Shown here: positions 37,118-49,203 of the stretch, in pieces
How the letters are laid out: every line of letters begins with the position of its first letter
Numbering within the stretch: the stretch's first letter is position 1
Source: Actinocrinis puniceicyclus
Lineage (GTDB): Bacteria > Actinomycetota > Actinomycetes > Streptomycetales > Catenulisporaceae
DNA length: 64,000 bases
Direction of reading: 5' to 3'
NCBI RefSeq assembly: GCF_018283645.1
Contig: NZ_JAGSXH010000007.1
Coordinates: 1 to 64,000 of the forward strand
The notes under the pieces: model-generated
The model's database searches: none
What the model was told of the DNA's origin: nothing
What the model saw: only the letters and a program-made list of their open reading frames with translations
Made by a program: the position numbers and the translations under genes

Positions 37118-38253
37118 TGGCCAAACGCAACGCCAATGGCATGGGTACGGTGACGCTGCGCAAAGACGGGCGCTGGCAGGCTGCTGTCTACGTGCTTCAG
37201 CCTGACGGCACCGAGAAGCGCAAGTTCGTCTACGGCAAGACTCGTCAGCAGGTTGAGGATGCGCGCCGCAAGCTCGTCGACAAGGCACGCGCCGGCATCC
37301 CGACTCCGACGCGCTCGCCTCGGCTGAGCGAGTGGCTTCCGTTGTGGCTTGAGGAGGTCATCAGGCCGCAGCGCAAGAAGACCACTCATTCGAAGTACGC
37401 CATGCACATCCGGCTATACCTCGTCCCGATGCTGGGCGCGAAGCGGCTGGAGGCTCTGAGTGTGTCGGAGGTGCGCAAGTTCCTGAACGCTCACGCTCAG
37501 CAGAACACCGCCGCGACGGCCAAGGAGTCTCACAAGGTGCTCCGGTCAGCGTTGTCGGCGGCCTGCCGGGAAGAGTTGATCTCGCGGAACGTCGCCATGC
37601 TCGTCGACTCGCCCCGTGTCGAGTCCGCCGTGCACGACCCATGGACGATTGACGAGACGCTGGCCTTCCTGAAGGTCGCCCGCGGCGACTCCACGTATGC
37701 GGCCGTTCTGCTGGCGATCGCGCTCGGGCTGCGGCGCGGTGAGATTGTCGGCCTGAAGTGGTCGCAGGTCGACTTCGGCTCGCGGACGATCCGGCTCGGC
37801 CGACAGCTCCAGCGTCGTGACGGCGTGCTCTACGAGGATGAGACCAAGGGCCGCAAGCGCTCGATGCCGCTTCCGCTGGTCTGCGTGATCGCGCTGCGCT
37901 GGCAGCGTCTTCGCTGGCTCTCGATGCGCGAGAAGGCCGGTGCCGGCTGGGTCGCGAATGACTGGGTGTTCGTCACCCGCACCGGTCGTCCGGTCGAGGG
38001 GCGCAACCTGCACCGTTCGTTCGTGAACCTCGCGCAGCGGGCCGGCGTCCGCTCGGTTCGCCTCCACGACGCTCGGCACGGCTTCGCCACGCTCCTGGCA
38101 GACTCCGGCGTCGAACCGCGGCTACTGATGGAACTGCTCGGGCACTCGCAGATCGCCGTGACCATGAACGTCTACACGCACGTGGTCGAGAAGTCGAAGC
38201 GGGAGGCGATCAAGACCGTTGACCGGCTGCTGAGGCCCGACCGTCCGCACTGA
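37117..38253 (+). CDS. int: Tyrosine integrase of element 2
   Basis: The 378-residue recombinase has an N-terminal beta-rich arm-binding part (GMGTVTLRKDGRWQAAVYV), a core-binding domain (about 70-160), and catalytic Arg in GLRRGEIVGL, HDARHGFAT, and GHSQIAVTMNVYTHV with nucleophile Tyr. It integrates and excises element 2 at tRNA-Ala. The core starts 17 bases after its stop. It shares the fold but little sequence with the integrase of element 1. Confidence 0.93.
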   Translation: MAKRNANGMGTVTLRKDGRWQAAVYVLQPDGTEKRKFVYGKTRQQVEDARRKLVDKARAGIPTPTRSPRLSEWLPLWLEEVIRPQRKKTTHSKYAMHIRLYLVPMLGAKRLEALSVSEVRKFLNAHAQQNTAATAKESHKVLRSALSAACREELISRNVAMLVDSPRVESAVHDPWTIDETLAFLKVARGDSTYAAVLLAIALGLRRGEIVGLKWSQVDFGSRTIRLGRQLQRRDGVLYEDETKGRKRSMPLPLVCVIALRWQRLRWLSMREKAGAGWVANDWVFVTRTGRPVEGRNLHRSFVNLAQRAGVRSVRLHDARHGFATLLADSGVEPRLLMELLGHSQIAVTMNVYTHVVEKSKREAIKTVDRLLRPDRPH

Positions 38254-38270
38254 TGTCACCTGCTGATGTC
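38251..38270. other. Candidate integrase arm site B, right (GATGTCA pair)
   Basis: TGATGTCACCTGCTGATGTC carries GATGTC twice, 14 bases apart, right at the edge of the core. It matches the pair at 25724-25745 inside the other end of element 2. Confidence 0.45.
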
Positions 38271-38353
38271 AAAGACCCCTCACCATGATTGGTGAGGGGT
38301 CTTCGTGCTGGTGGAGCCAAGGGGACTTGAACCCCTAACCCCCGCCTTGCAAA
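38270..38353. repeat. Right attachment site of element 2 (att, 84 bp)
   Basis: This copy of the 84-bp repeat overlaps the 3' half of the intact tRNA-Ala and carries the hairpin AGACCCCTCACC/GGTGAGGGGTCT. Element 2 lies between this copy and the one at 25544-25627. Integration here keeps the tRNA whole. Confidence 0.95.
38272..38303. terminator. Hairpin in the att core, terminator for tRNA-Ala and integrase
   Basis: AAGACCCCTCACC and GGTGAGGGGTCTT pair over 13 bp around the loop ATGATT. On the minus strand it follows the tRNA-Ala 3' end by six bases and ends in TTTGACATC; on the plus strand it follows the integrase. The element copy at 25546-25577 keeps the whole stem. Confidence 0.8.
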
Positions 38354-38384
38354 GGCGGTGCTCTGCCAGTTGAGCTATGGCCCC
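38309..38384 (-). tRNA. tRNA-Ala (anticodon TGC)
   Basis: The acceptor GGGGCCA pairs with TGGCTCC, the anticodon loop TTTGCAA gives TGC between CCGCC and GGCGG, and the T-arm has GGTTCAAGTCC. The CCA is encoded (38309-38311). It is the integration target of both elements and sits in the conserved gyrA - tRNA-Ile - tRNA-Ala neighbourhood. Confidence 0.96.
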
Positions 38385-38491
38385 GCGGCGTGACCGCGAC
38401 GGTCTGGCATCACCGACACGTCCCGGCGCTCCCTTGGATCTTACAAGGCGCGCCGCATGTGCGCCCGCGACTTGCGCCGACCGACCGGCGG

Positions 38492-38626
38492 TCAGTTCTT
38501 GTTGCCGGCCGGGACAGGGTCGGTAGCCTCGGTCCACAGGTCCTGCTCCGCCTTATCGGCCTGGACCTGCCGGTAGACCAGGAAACCGCCCGCGGCGACC
38601 AGGGCGAGCAGGAGCAGCTTCTTCAT
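38492..38626 (-). CDS. DLW-39 family protein (44 residues)
   Basis: The peptide MKKLLLLALVAAGGFLVYRQVQADKAEQDLWTEA has one membrane segment and the DLW motif after which the family is named. It is conserved next to tRNA-Ala and gyrA in actinomycetes; the role is unknown. The ATG at 38626 follows GAGAGGG. The length agrees with the family (about 39-45). Confidence 0.9.
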   Translation of the reverse strand: MKKLLLLALVAAGGFLVYRQVQADKAEQDLWTEATDPVPAGNKN

Positions 38627-38767
38627 GGCAACCGGCCCTCTCACTAGAGTTCGAAACGGCCTGTCCGTTCCCGACAGTTCCCGTGCGAGTCGAGGATAAC
38701 AGCCGCGCAATACCGTTCGATCCCCGCAGGGCAAATAACCGCCGCGGCCTACCGCGCTGGTACCGCG

Positions 38768-39274
38768 TCAGCCTGCGGACGGGTTACGACGCGCGATCGA
38801 AGCGTTGAGGACCGTCGCGAACGCGCACCATCCCCCGTATGGAACGAGCGCGGTGGCCGCAACTGCGTCGATACGTGCGAGACGGCGGATCAACTCCGCG
38901 TTGCTGGCATCCAGCAGAGCCGTGCTGACCACCGCGCTCCTCGGGCTGCGGGCGCGGAAGAACAGCCAGGTCCATCCGGCGTTCAAGGCGAGATTGGTCG
39001 CCAGACTCGCGGCGAGACGTAGGCGAGTCGCCTCGTCCGCCTTCGTCAGGGCCCGGCCGCCCGCCCAGGCGATGGATGCGTACAGCGAACCCCATACCGG
39101 GCCGAAGACCCATGCCGGCGGCTGCCATGCCGGCTTGTCCAGCGTCTTGTACCACTCTCCCCGTGGATCGACTGGTTTCGCTCCCAGCAGAGCGGTCAGC
39201 GCCACGGCGGATGCGGTTGCCGCGTATGGTGCCCATCGTGTCGTGGGCGAGGCTGCGTTCATGTTGGACGTCAT
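38768..39274 (-). CDS. TspO/MBR family membrane protein
   Basis: The 168-residue protein has five membrane segments and the motifs WYKTLDKPAWQPPAWVFGPVWGSLY and NLALNAGWTWLFF of TspO, a tryptophan-rich sensory protein that binds porphyrins and related molecules. The start may be 39274 (after AAGAAAG) or the ATG four codons downstream. It is not normally part of the origin cluster, so it may be a lineage-specific insertion. Confidence 0.88.
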   Translation of the reverse strand: MTSNMNAASPTTRWAPYAATASAVALTALLGAKPVDPRGEWYKTLDKPAWQPPAWVFGPVWGSLYASIAWAGGRALTKADEATRLRLAASLATNLALNAGWTWLFFRARSPRSAVVSTALLDASNAELIRRLARIDAVAATALVPYGGWCAFATVLNASIARRNPSAG

Positions 39275-39471
39275 ACGCTTTCTTATACCCATTTGGCACT
39301 ATTCATGCGCTGTTCTAACAGAACATCACGATGGCCGCGAGAATGAAGAAAACGCTTCAGACCTGCGTGAAGATGCATGCAAAGTCTGCCAGGCGCCTGA
39401 TTTCAAGGCCTCGGCTACTCTCCCCCTCACCTGCCGAAGTCCGCCGCCCACAAGCCAGGAGATTGGCACGA

Positions 39472-39648
39472 CTACTCGATGACTCGCTCGATCGTCACAA
39501 CGTGCGAGGCCTTGACCCGCAAGATGATCTCTCCTGTCGTATCCACAAAGTCGACGAAGTCACCCACGGTCTTGAAGCTGTGAGCTACTACATCCCGCTC
39601 TCTGACTTCGCTCGTCGAGTAACCTTTGTTGATCACGTACTTCGCCAT
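39472..39648 (-). CDS. Small hypothetical protein (58 residues)
   Basis: An ATG at 39648 opens a frame MAKYVINKGYSTSEVRERD that ends at a TAG at 39472. Alternating hydrophobic residues (FVDFVDTTGEIILRVKASHVVTIERV) predict a small beta-sheet fold, and the reading has natural codon choice. The ribosome site is weak. I do not recognise a family. It lies between tspO and tRNA-Ile. Confidence 0.6.
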   Translation of the reverse strand: MAKYVINKGYSTSEVRERDVVAHSFKTVGDFVDFVDTTGEIILRVKASHVVTIERVIE

Positions 39649-39861
39649 ACCGCCAGCATCCCGCGCAGACGTTCGGGACGCTACTCAGCCGCTGGTCTAT
39701 CCGCGCAAGTGCCTCGGCCGAGACGACCTGATGGAGGCGCGGGACGCGCTGAGCCGCGCCAAGGCAAGGGCGCCAAAACCAAGATCGTGACACTTTGTGA
39801 CATCGGGACCAGTAAGTGATCTTGTAATGTCGCCGGCTTGATTACCTGACATTGAGAGAAA

Positions 39862-39908
39862 CAGCACAGAAACCCTGGACAGGTCTAGTGTCCAGGGCTT
39901 CTGTGCTG
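39862..39908 (-). terminator. Strong terminator of tRNA-Ile
   Basis: CAGCACAGAA and CCCTGGACA on the left pair with TGTCCAGGG and TTCTGTGCTG on the right, a stem of about 19 bp with one unpaired base per side. On the minus strand it is followed by TTTCTCTC and comes 12 bases after tRNA-Ile. Confidence 0.85.
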
Positions 39909-39919
39909 CTTGCGCAACG

Positions 39920-39993
39920 TGGACCTAGGAGGACTTGAACCTCCGACCTCTTCCTTATCAGGGAAGCGCTCTAACCGACTGAGCTATAGGTCC
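39920..39993 (-). tRNA. tRNA-Ile (anticodon GAT)
   Basis: The acceptor GGACCTA pairs with TAGGTCC, the anticodon loop CTGATAA gives GAT between CTTCC and GGAAG, and the T-loop is GTTCAAG. CCA is not encoded. It lies downstream of gyrA, as in other actinomycetes. Confidence 0.96.
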
Positions 39994-40098
39994 ATGTCCC
40001 ACTTGCCGTCGAACGGTGTGGGCGCTAGAGCAGATTAGCGCATCGAGCGGGCCGCCCCAAAACGAGAATCGCCCGTGAGGCCAGCGATGCCCCCGCCG

Positions 40099-40896
40099 TC
40101 ACTGGTCTTCGGCAAGAGTCACCTCGAAGCCGCCGACGAATCCGGCCGCGAGGTTGTAGAGGTACGCGCCGAGCGTCGCCAGCGCCGTGGCCAAGACCAC
40201 ATCGACGAGCGCGATGATCACCATGTAGCCCTCGACGTGGCCGAAGGAGAGGAAGCTGGCCAGATTGAAAGAGCTCGTGGTGGATGTTCCCGTACCGCTG
40301 CTGGTCAGGTCGCCCACAGTCTTGTTGAGCGAACTGAAGACGCCGAGGGCGTTGAGCACGTTCCAGACGACCGCGGTTCCCACGATGGTGACGATTCCCA
40401 TCGCGATGGACAGCACGAACGACACTTTCATCACCGACCACGGATCGACCCGGGCGACCCGCAGGCGGGCCTTGCGGACGCGTGGCTGTGGTGCGACGGA
40501 CGACGAGGCCGCGCCGCGGTTCTGCCGGGACTCCTGCGTGGCACTGCCGATGGCGGCTCCTACGCGCGCGAACGACCGGCCGGCGCCGCTCAGTGCACGG
40601 CCCACGGTGTCTGCCGGACTGCTCCCACCGCGCCGCGCGTCGCCGGAGTCCGGTGCGGGCTGGAACTGACCGGCGCCTGCTCCCACACCTGCTCCCGCCG
40701 GGGCGGAAGCAGGCGCCGCTGCGGTGAACGGGGCGGCCGTGGGCGCGGAGTGGCTCGCCTGCGCGGCGGGACGCACGGCGGTAGAGGCTTCGCCGTAGCT
40801 GCGGCTGCCGGCGGGCCGCGCATCCATCGGGTTCGAGCTCTCACTCACGGTCGTCTCCAGGGCCCCTGCGTCGAAGTTGCTCATCGTCAGCTGCAT
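40099..40896 (-). CDS. DUF3566 transmembrane protein
   Basis: The 265-residue protein has a disordered Ala/Ser/Pro-rich N-terminal half and a C-terminal DUF3566 domain (about 142-262) with RVDPWSVMKVSFVLSIAMGI, two membrane segments and GFEVTLAED. It is always encoded directly downstream of gyrA in actinobacteria; the mycobacterial homologue (CwsA-neighbour region) has been linked to the cell envelope, but no activity is proven. An ATG at 40881 is an alternative start. Confidence 0.88.
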   Translation of the reverse strand: MQLTMSNFDAGALETTVSESSNPMDARPAGSRSYGEASTAVRPAAQASHSAPTAAPFTAAAPASAPAGAGVGAGAGQFQPAPDSGDARRGGSSPADTVGRALSGAGRSFARVGAAIGSATQESRQNRGAASSSVAPQPRVRKARLRVARVDPWSVMKVSFVLSIAMGIVTIVGTAVVWNVLNALGVFSSLNKTVGDLTSSGTGTSTTSSFNLASFLSFGHVEGYMVIIALVDVVLATALATLGAYLYNLAAGFVGGFEVTLAEDQ

Positions 40897-40976
40897 GTCC
40901 TGCGGCGAGGCCGCAGGCCCAGGCCGTATACCCGGGGCGGCGGCTACGACGCCCCGCCCCGGCGCGCTCCTGGTTA

Positions 40977-43679
40977 TTACGCCTCGTCGGGGGTCATCGG
41001 TTCCGCTTCGGATACGGTACCTCCGTCTGCGGCCACCTGGCCCGCGCTGTCCATCGCGGGGCCCTCGTGCTCCGTGCTGTCGGGATCGCCATCTCCGTGA
41101 CCAGCAGCAGAATCGTCCGAACCGGTACCTTCCCCGTCGACGACCTCCGCTGCGTCCGAATCGGCGTTGCGGGCGATCCCGATGACCGCGTCCTTCCTAC
41201 CGACATGGATCAACTGGACTCCCATGGTGTCGCGGCCCGTCTCGCGCATGCCCGCCACCGCCGTACGGATCACCCCGCCGCTCGCCGTGATCGCCAGGAC
41301 CTCGTCGTTCTCGTCAACGATCAGCGCGCCGACCAGATCTCCGCGCTCGTCGACGGTCTTGGCCGCGATCACGCCGAGTCCCCCGCGTCCGCGTACCGGG
41401 TACCGCTCGATCGCCGTGCGCTTGCCGAAGCCGCGATCGGTCGCGGTGAAGACGAACGTGCCTTCCTTCACCACACTCATCGACAACAGTTCGTCATCCT
41501 CGCGGAATCGCATGCCGATCACACCGGAGGTGGCACGCCCCATCGGCCGCAGCGACTCGTCGGATGCGGGGAAACGGATCGCCTGAGCCTTCTTGCTCAC
41601 CAGCAGCAGGTCGTTGTCGGGAGACACCAACTCCGCCGCGATCAACTCGTCGTCCTCACGCAGGTTGATCGCGATGACGCCACCGGAACGCGGCGAGTCA
41701 TAGTCCTTGAGCACGGTCTTCTTCACCAGGCCGCGCTTGGTCGCCAGCACCAGGTAAGGAGCCACCTCGTAGTCGCGCAGATCCAGAACCTGGGCGATGG
41801 TCTCGTCCGGCTGGAACGCCAGGACGTTGGCCACATGCTGGCCGCGGGCGTCTCGGCCTGAGTCCGGCAGTTCGTATGCCTTCGCCCGGTAAACGCGGCC
41901 CTTGTTGGTGAAGAACAGGATCCAGTGGTGTGTGGTCGTCGTGAAGAAGTGGTCGACGATGTCGTCCTGCTTGAGCTGGGCGCCACGCACTCCCTTTCCG
42001 CCGCGCTTCTGCGAGCGGTACAGGTCTGTCCTGGTCCGCTTGGCATAGCCACCACGGGTGATGGTGATGACGATGTCCTCCTCGGGGATCAGGTCCTCGA
42101 TGGACATGTCGCCCTCGTAGGGCACCAGCTGCGAGCGGCGGTCGTCGCCGTACTTGTCGACGATAGCCTGCAGTTCGTCGGAGACGATCTGCCGCTGCCG
42201 CGGCTGCGACTCGAGGATCGCCCGGTACTCGGCGATCTTCAGCAGCAGGTCCTCGTGCTCGTCCACGATCCGCTGCCGCTCCAGCGCGGCGAGCCGGCGC
42301 AGCTGCATCTCCAGGATCGCGTTGGCCTGAACCTCGTCGATCTCCAGCAGGTTCATCAGGCCGACCCGCGCCACGTCCACTGTCTGGCTACTCCGGATCA
42401 GTGCGATGACCTGGTCGATCGCGTCCAGAGCCTTGAGCAGGCCCTGCAGGATGTGATCGCGCTCCTGAGCCTTACGCAGCCGGTACCGGGTACGTCGGAC
42501 CACGACCTCGACCTGATGGTCGACCCAGTACCGGATGAACGCGTCCAGGGAGAGTGTGCGCGGCACCCCGTCCACCATCGCGAGCATGTTGGCGCCGAAG
42601 GTGTCCTGCAGTTGGGTGTGCTTGTAGAGATTGTTGAGCACGACCTTCGCCACCGCGTCCCGGCGCAGCACGATCACGAGGCGCTGGCCTGTGCGGGACG
42701 AGCTCTCGTCCCGCACATCGGCGATGCCCTGGATCTTGCCGTCCTTCACGAGGTCGGCGATCTTGGAGGCCAGGTTGTCCGGGTTCACCTGGTAGGGAAG
42801 TTCGGTGACCACGAGGCAGTTGCGGCCGTTGATCTCCTCGACCTCGACCACGGCGCGCATGATGATCGAGCCGCGGCCGGTGCGGTAGGCGTCCTCGATG
42901 CCGCGCCGGCCGACGATCTTCGCTCCGGTCGGGAAGTCCGGGCCCTTGATCCGCTCGATGAGCGCATCGAGCAACTCGGCCGCGGTGGCGTCGGGGTGGG
43001 CGAGGTACCATTGCACGCCGTCGTTGACCTCGCGCAGGTTGTGCATCGGGATGTTGGTGGCCATGCCGACCGCGATCCCGGAGGAGCCGTTGACCAGTAG
43101 GTTGGGGAACCGGCTCGGCAGCACGACCGGCTCGCTCGAGCGCCCGTCGTAGTTCGGGTTGAAGTCGACGGTGTCCTCGTCGATCTCTCGGAGCATCTCC
43201 ATGGCGAGAGGGGCGAGCTTGCACTCGGTGTACCGCATCGCCGCAGCGGGGTCGTTTCCGGGCGAGCCGAAGTTGCCGTTGCCGTCCACCAACGGCATCC
43301 GCATCGCCCACGGCTGGGCGAGCCGCACGAGCGTGTCATAGATCGCGGAGTCGCCGTGCGGGTGGTAGACGCCCATCACCTCGCCGACCACACGCGCGCA
43401 CTTGAAGTAGCCGCGGTCGGGCCGGTAACCGCCGTCGTACATGGCGTACAGCACTCGGCGGTGCACTGGCTTGAGGCCATCACGCACCTCGGGCAGCGCC
43501 CGGCCGACGATCACCGCCATGGAGTAGTCGAGGTAGGACCGCTGCATCTCGGTCAACAGGTCGACCATCTCGATGCGGTCGTTCGCCTGCTCGATCACGG
43601 GTGCGGCAACGGCGCCGTCGATCGCGGGTTCGTCGGCGCCGGGATCGGCGGGGCCGGTCGGGTTGCTCTGGTCTGCCAC
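40977..43679 (-). CDS. gyrA: DNA gyrase subunit A
   Basis: The 900-residue protein has the breakage-reunion domain with [11 protein letters not shown], the quinolone-resistance region [14 protein letters not shown] (wild-type-like Ser and Asp), active-site Tyr in AMRYTECKL, and the C-terminal beta-pinwheel with the GyrA box QKRGGKG. With GyrB it adds negative supercoils. The GTG at 43679 (VADQSNPTG) follows AGAAGGAAAG and is preferred over 43748. The acidic C-terminal tail is long (about 65 residues). Confidence 0.97.
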   Translation of the reverse strand: MADQSNPTGPADPGADEPAIDGAVAAPVIEQANDRIEMVDLLTEMQRSYLDYSMAVIVGRALPEVRDGLKPVHRRVLYAMYDGGYRPDRGYFKCARVVGEVMGVYHPHGDSAIYDTLVRLAQPWAMRMPLVDGNGNFGSPGNDPAAAMRYTECKLAPLAMEMLREIDEDTVDFNPNYDGRSSEPVVLPSRFPNLLVNGSSGIAVGMATNIPMHNLREVNDGVQWYLAHPDATAAELLDALIERIKGPDFPTGAKIVGRRGIEDAYRTGRGSIIMRAVVEVEEINGRNCLVVTELPYQVNPDNLASKIADLVKDGKIQGIADVRDESSSRTGQRLVIVLRRDAVAKVVLNNLYKHTQLQDTFGANMLAMVDGVPRTLSLDAFIRYWVDHQVEVVVRRTRYRLRKAQERDHILQGLLKALDAIDQVIALIRSSQTVDVARVGLMNLLEIDEVQANAILEMQLRRLAALERQRIVDEHEDLLLKIAEYRAILESQPRQRQIVSDELQAIVDKYGDDRRSQLVPYEGDMSIEDLIPEEDIVITITRGGYAKRTRTDLYRSQKRGGKGVRGAQLKQDDIVDHFFTTTTHHWILFFTNKGRVYRAKAYELPDSGRDARGQHVANVLAFQPDETIAQVLDLRDYEVAPYLVLATKRGLVKKTVLKDYDSPRSGGVIAINLREDDELIAAELVSPDNDLLLVSKKAQAIRFPASDESLRPMGRATSGVIGMRFREDDELLSMSVVKEGTFVFTATDRGFGKRTAIERYPVRGRGGLGVIAAKTVDERGDLVGALIVDENDEVLAITASGGVIRTAVAGMRETGRDTMGVQLIHVGRKDAVIGIARNADSDAAEVVDGEGTGSDDSAAGHGDGDPDSTEHEGPAMDSAGQVAADGGTVSEAEPMTPDEA

Positions 43680-43795
43680 GGAGGGTCTTTCCTTCTGCTC
43701 TACGCGGATTGCTGGGTCTGCGGTCACAGACGGCGGCGGGCCTCGCACGGGACCTGGGCCGCGGGCCGGACGGGTCGTCAGATGTCGAGACAGCG

Positions 43796-46334
<2,539 letters not shown>

Positions 46335-46874
46335 TCAAGGGGCACGACAGGTTCGGGCGCCGCCGTTCGCCGACCATCGACCGCGCCGCCAACTGGGAGG
46401 ATTCGGTCCGAGCACGGCGATCCGCTCTATAGCCGGGCGTGGCGGACCCCCCGGCGTGACACGGCGCGGCACCGCCGCATTCAGGCGGGCGAGCAGCGAA
46501 ACCGAGAGGTTTCGCAGTTCGGTGGCCCACGCCGAGGAGTCGGTCTGCACTGTAAGCACGCCCTCCTCATACGAGACGGGCTCGCAGTGCGCGGCAATGC
46601 GTGGACCTACGATATCCGCCCAGCCGTGGATGATTCCGCCGACCGCGGCCGGCGTTTCCCATCCGGCCTCGGCGAGCAGCCGGGTCAAAGTCGCTTCGAG
46701 GGGCTGCGGGTCCCGTTCATCGGGACGCGCGCCGGATCGCCGGCCGGCCGCGGCCGAGCCACGGCGTAACGCCCTGCCCTCCTCTATCTCCCGGGCCCGC
46801 TTGCGCGCGGCCGTCAGTGCCGCCCGCGCGAGATCTGCGCCGCGCAGTGCTGAGGTGTTGTCCGGCTCGGTCAC
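46335..46874 (-). CDS. dciA: DciA-family replication protein (DUF721)
   Basis: The 179-residue protein has a basic linker at the N-terminus and the DUF721 core with [40 protein letters not shown]. DciA helps load the replicative helicase DnaB in bacteria that lack DnaC. It overlaps the recF stop by four bases and is part of the dnaA-to-gyrA run. The C-terminal extension after the core is Arg/Pro-rich. Confidence 0.92.
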   Translation of the reverse strand: MTEPDNTSALRGADLARAALTAARKRAREIEEGRALRRGSAAAGRRSGARPDERDPQPLEATLTRLLAEAGWETPAAVGGIIHGWADIVGPRIAAHCEPVSYEEGVLTVQTDSSAWATELRNLSVSLLARLNAAVPRRVTPGGPPRPAIERIAVLGPNPPSWRRGRWSANGGARTCRAP

Positions 46875-48088
46875 GTGACCGTGTCCCCACGCGTTACCGA
46901 GCCCTTGGCGACCCGGTACCGGACGCCGTCGAGTTCGGGCGGTACGTCCGCGTCGACGGCCGCGGTGATGAGAACCTGTTCGGCGGACGCGGCGACCGCT
47001 GCCAGATGAGTGCGGCGAGCGGTGTCCAGTTCCGCGAAGACGTCGTCGAGGAGCAGTACGGGCTCGATGCCGTCAGAGCGCAGCAGGTCGTAGGAGGCGA
47101 GCTTGACCGCGAGAGCGAACGACCAGGACTCACCGTGACTGGCGTAGGTCTTCGCAGGCAACGCCCCGCCGCCGTGGTCGATAGCGAACAGCACGTCGTC
47201 ACGATGCGGTCCGACCAGCGTGACGCCGCGCTCCACTTCCTCGGCCCGTGAGCGGCTCAGCGCGACGGCGAGGGCGGCTTCGAGTTCGTCGACCTCACGG
47301 CGGCGGCCGCGCCCCATCGGATCCGGAGCCGGGGCCACCCCCACAGTGTCGCCGCCGTCGCGTACGTGCGGGTCAAGCGGACAGGACGGCCGGTACTCGA
47401 GCATCGCGCCCGGGTGGCCCGCGATGGTCCCGTACGCCTTGTCCGCCAGCGGACTGAGCGCACGCAGCAACTCGAGTCGCGCGGCGAGCAGGTGCGCGCC
47501 GGCCTTAGCCAGATGCGCATCCCAGACATCGAGGGTGCTCAGGTCCGGAACCTGGCCCCCACGTGCCGCGCGACGCATCATTGACGCGGATTTCAGCAGT
47601 GCATTGCGTTGTTTGAGCGCGCGCTCGTAGTCCGCGCGCACTCCCGCATAGCGCGGCGCGCGAGCCACGAGCAGTTCGTCGAGGAAGCGCCGGCGCTCCG
47701 CAGGGTCGCCCTTGACCAAGGCCAGATCCTCCGGGGCGAACAGCACTGTACGCAGATAACCCAGAACGTCCCTCGGCCTGTTCACCGGCGCGCGGTTGAG
47801 CCGAGCGCGGTTTGACCGTCCCGGGTTGATCTCAAGCTCGATCATGGCGGTGCGGTCCTCGTGACGAACCGCGCCGCGCACCACTGCGCGCTCGGCACCG
47901 GCCCGCACCAAGGGGGCGTCTTGGGCGACCCGGTGGCTGCCTTGGTTGGCCAGGTACCCGATGGCCTCGATCACATTCGTCTTGCCCTGGCCGTTCGGCC
48001 CGACGAGCACACCGACGCCGGCCTCGAGCGCGAGTTCGAGGCCGGCATAGGACCGGAAGTCCACTAAAGACAGATGGCTGAGACGCAC
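46871..48088 (-). CDS. recF: RecF DNA repair protein
   Basis: The 405-residue SMC-like ATPase has Walker [10 protein letters not shown] near residue 33, the [35 protein letters not shown] block, the signature-like LVGPHRDD and Walker [13 protein letters not shown]. RecF helps load RecA at single-strand gaps. It lies after dnaN and gnd in the conserved order and overlaps dciA. Confidence 0.96.
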   Translation of the reverse strand: MRLSHLSLVDFRSYAGLELALEAGVGVLVGPNGQGKTNVIEAIGYLANQGSHRVAQDAPLVRAGAERAVVRGAVRHEDRTAMIELEINPGRSNRARLNRAPVNRPRDVLGYLRTVLFAPEDLALVKGDPAERRRFLDELLVARAPRYAGVRADYERALKQRNALLKSASMMRRAARGGQVPDLSTLDVWDAHLAKAGAHLLAARLELLRALSPLADKAYGTIAGHPGAMLEYRPSCPLDPHVRDGGDTVGVAPAPDPMGRGRRREVDELEAALAVALSRSRAEEVERGVTLVGPHRDDVLFAIDHGGGALPAKTYASHGESWSFALAVKLASYDLLRSDGIEPVLLLDDVFAELDTARRTHLAAVAASAEQVLITAAVDADVPPELDGVRYRVAKGSVTRGDTVT

Positions 48089-48138
48089 TGCCTACACGTT
48101 CCTGGGGGATGGCGTTCCGATCACGCTCGAGCCGTCGG

Positions 48139-49053
48139 TCAGGCTCCCGGCGTGTGGTGCTCCGCGGCGGACTTGCCGTCAGCTCCGGTGACGGCGTGCC
48201 CGCCGAACTGGTTGCGCAGCGCGGCGACCATCTTCATCGAGGGCGAGTCCTCCTGGCGGGAGGAGAATCGCGCGAACAACGCTGCGGTGATCGCGGGAAG
48301 CGGTACGGCGTGGTCGATGGCCGCCTCGACCGTCCAGCGGCCCTCGCCGGAATCCTGCGCGTAACCGCGCAGCTTCTCCAGATGCTCATCCTGGTCGAGT
48401 GCGGCGACCGCCAGGTCCAGGAGCCAGGAGCGGATGACGGTGCCTTCCTTCCAGGAGCGGAACACCTCGCGCACGTCGGTGACCTCGGGCACCGCCTCGA
48501 GCAGTTCCCACCCCTCGGCATAAGCCTGCATGATCGCGTACTCGATGCCGTTGTGCACCATCTTGGAGAAGTGTCCTGCGCCGACCGCTCCGGCGTGCAC
48601 GAACCCGAACTCGCCCTCCGGCTTGAGCGCGTCGAAGATCGGCTGAACCTTCGTCACGTCGGCGTCGTCACCGCCGACCATCAGCGCGTAGCCGTTCTGC
48701 AGCCCCCACACACCGCCGGAGACTCCGGCGTCCACGAAGCCGATGCCTTTGGAGGCAAGGTGTTCGGCGTGCTTCTTGTCGTCCGTCCAGCGTGAATTGC
48801 CACCGTCCACCACGACGTCGCCTTCGGACAGCAGTTCGCCGAGTTCTTCGATGGTGGATTGGGTGGCGGCGCCGGCCGGGACCATCACCCACACCGCGCG
48901 CGGGGCGGAAAGTGCGCTCACCAGATCCTTGAGCGAGCCGACGTCCGACAGTTCGGGGCTGCGGTCATAACCGACCACCGTGTGCCCCGCGTGGCGGATG
49001 CGCTCCCGCATGTTCCCGCCCATCTTGCCCAGCCCGATGAGTCCGAGTTCCAT
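48139..49053 (-). CDS. gnd: 6-phosphogluconate dehydrogenase (decarboxylating)
   Basis: The 304-residue enzyme has the NAD(P) motif GLGKMGGNM, substrate motif DGGNSRWTDD and the catalytic region GAGHFSKMVHNGIEY. It converts 6-phosphogluconate to ribulose-5-phosphate and CO2. The short form (about 300 residues) is the type placed between dnaN and recF in actinomycetes. The start MELGLIGLG at 49053 is the family norm. Confidence 0.95.
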   Translation of the reverse strand: MELGLIGLGKMGGNMRERIRHAGHTVVGYDRSPELSDVGSLKDLVSALSAPRAVWVMVPAGAATQSTIEELGELLSEGDVVVDGGNSRWTDDKKHAEHLASKGIGFVDAGVSGGVWGLQNGYALMVGGDDADVTKVQPIFDALKPEGEFGFVHAGAVGAGHFSKMVHNGIEYAIMQAYAEGWELLEAVPEVTDVREVFRSWKEGTVIRSWLLDLAVAALDQDEHLEKLRGYAQDSGEGRWTVEAAIDHAVPLPAITAALFARFSSRQEDSPSMKMVAALRNQFGGHAVTGADGKSAAEHHTPGA

Positions 49054-49203
49054 GACGCCTTCCCTCTGCTGTCCGTATGCCGTGGACTGCCGCGCGGTCC
49101 GATCGACTTCGTCTTGGCTGCGTTGTGATTTCCGGATCGACCGTATCGCCGGCGTGTGCTTGCCGCACACCGCACAGGATGCTCGCGCCGCGCCCGGTCT
49201 TTC

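Noticed and set aside
39331-39819. 162-codon plus-strand frame over the 58-residue gene
   Set aside because: The minus-strand small frame has better amino-acid pattern; the plus frame is Arg-rich.
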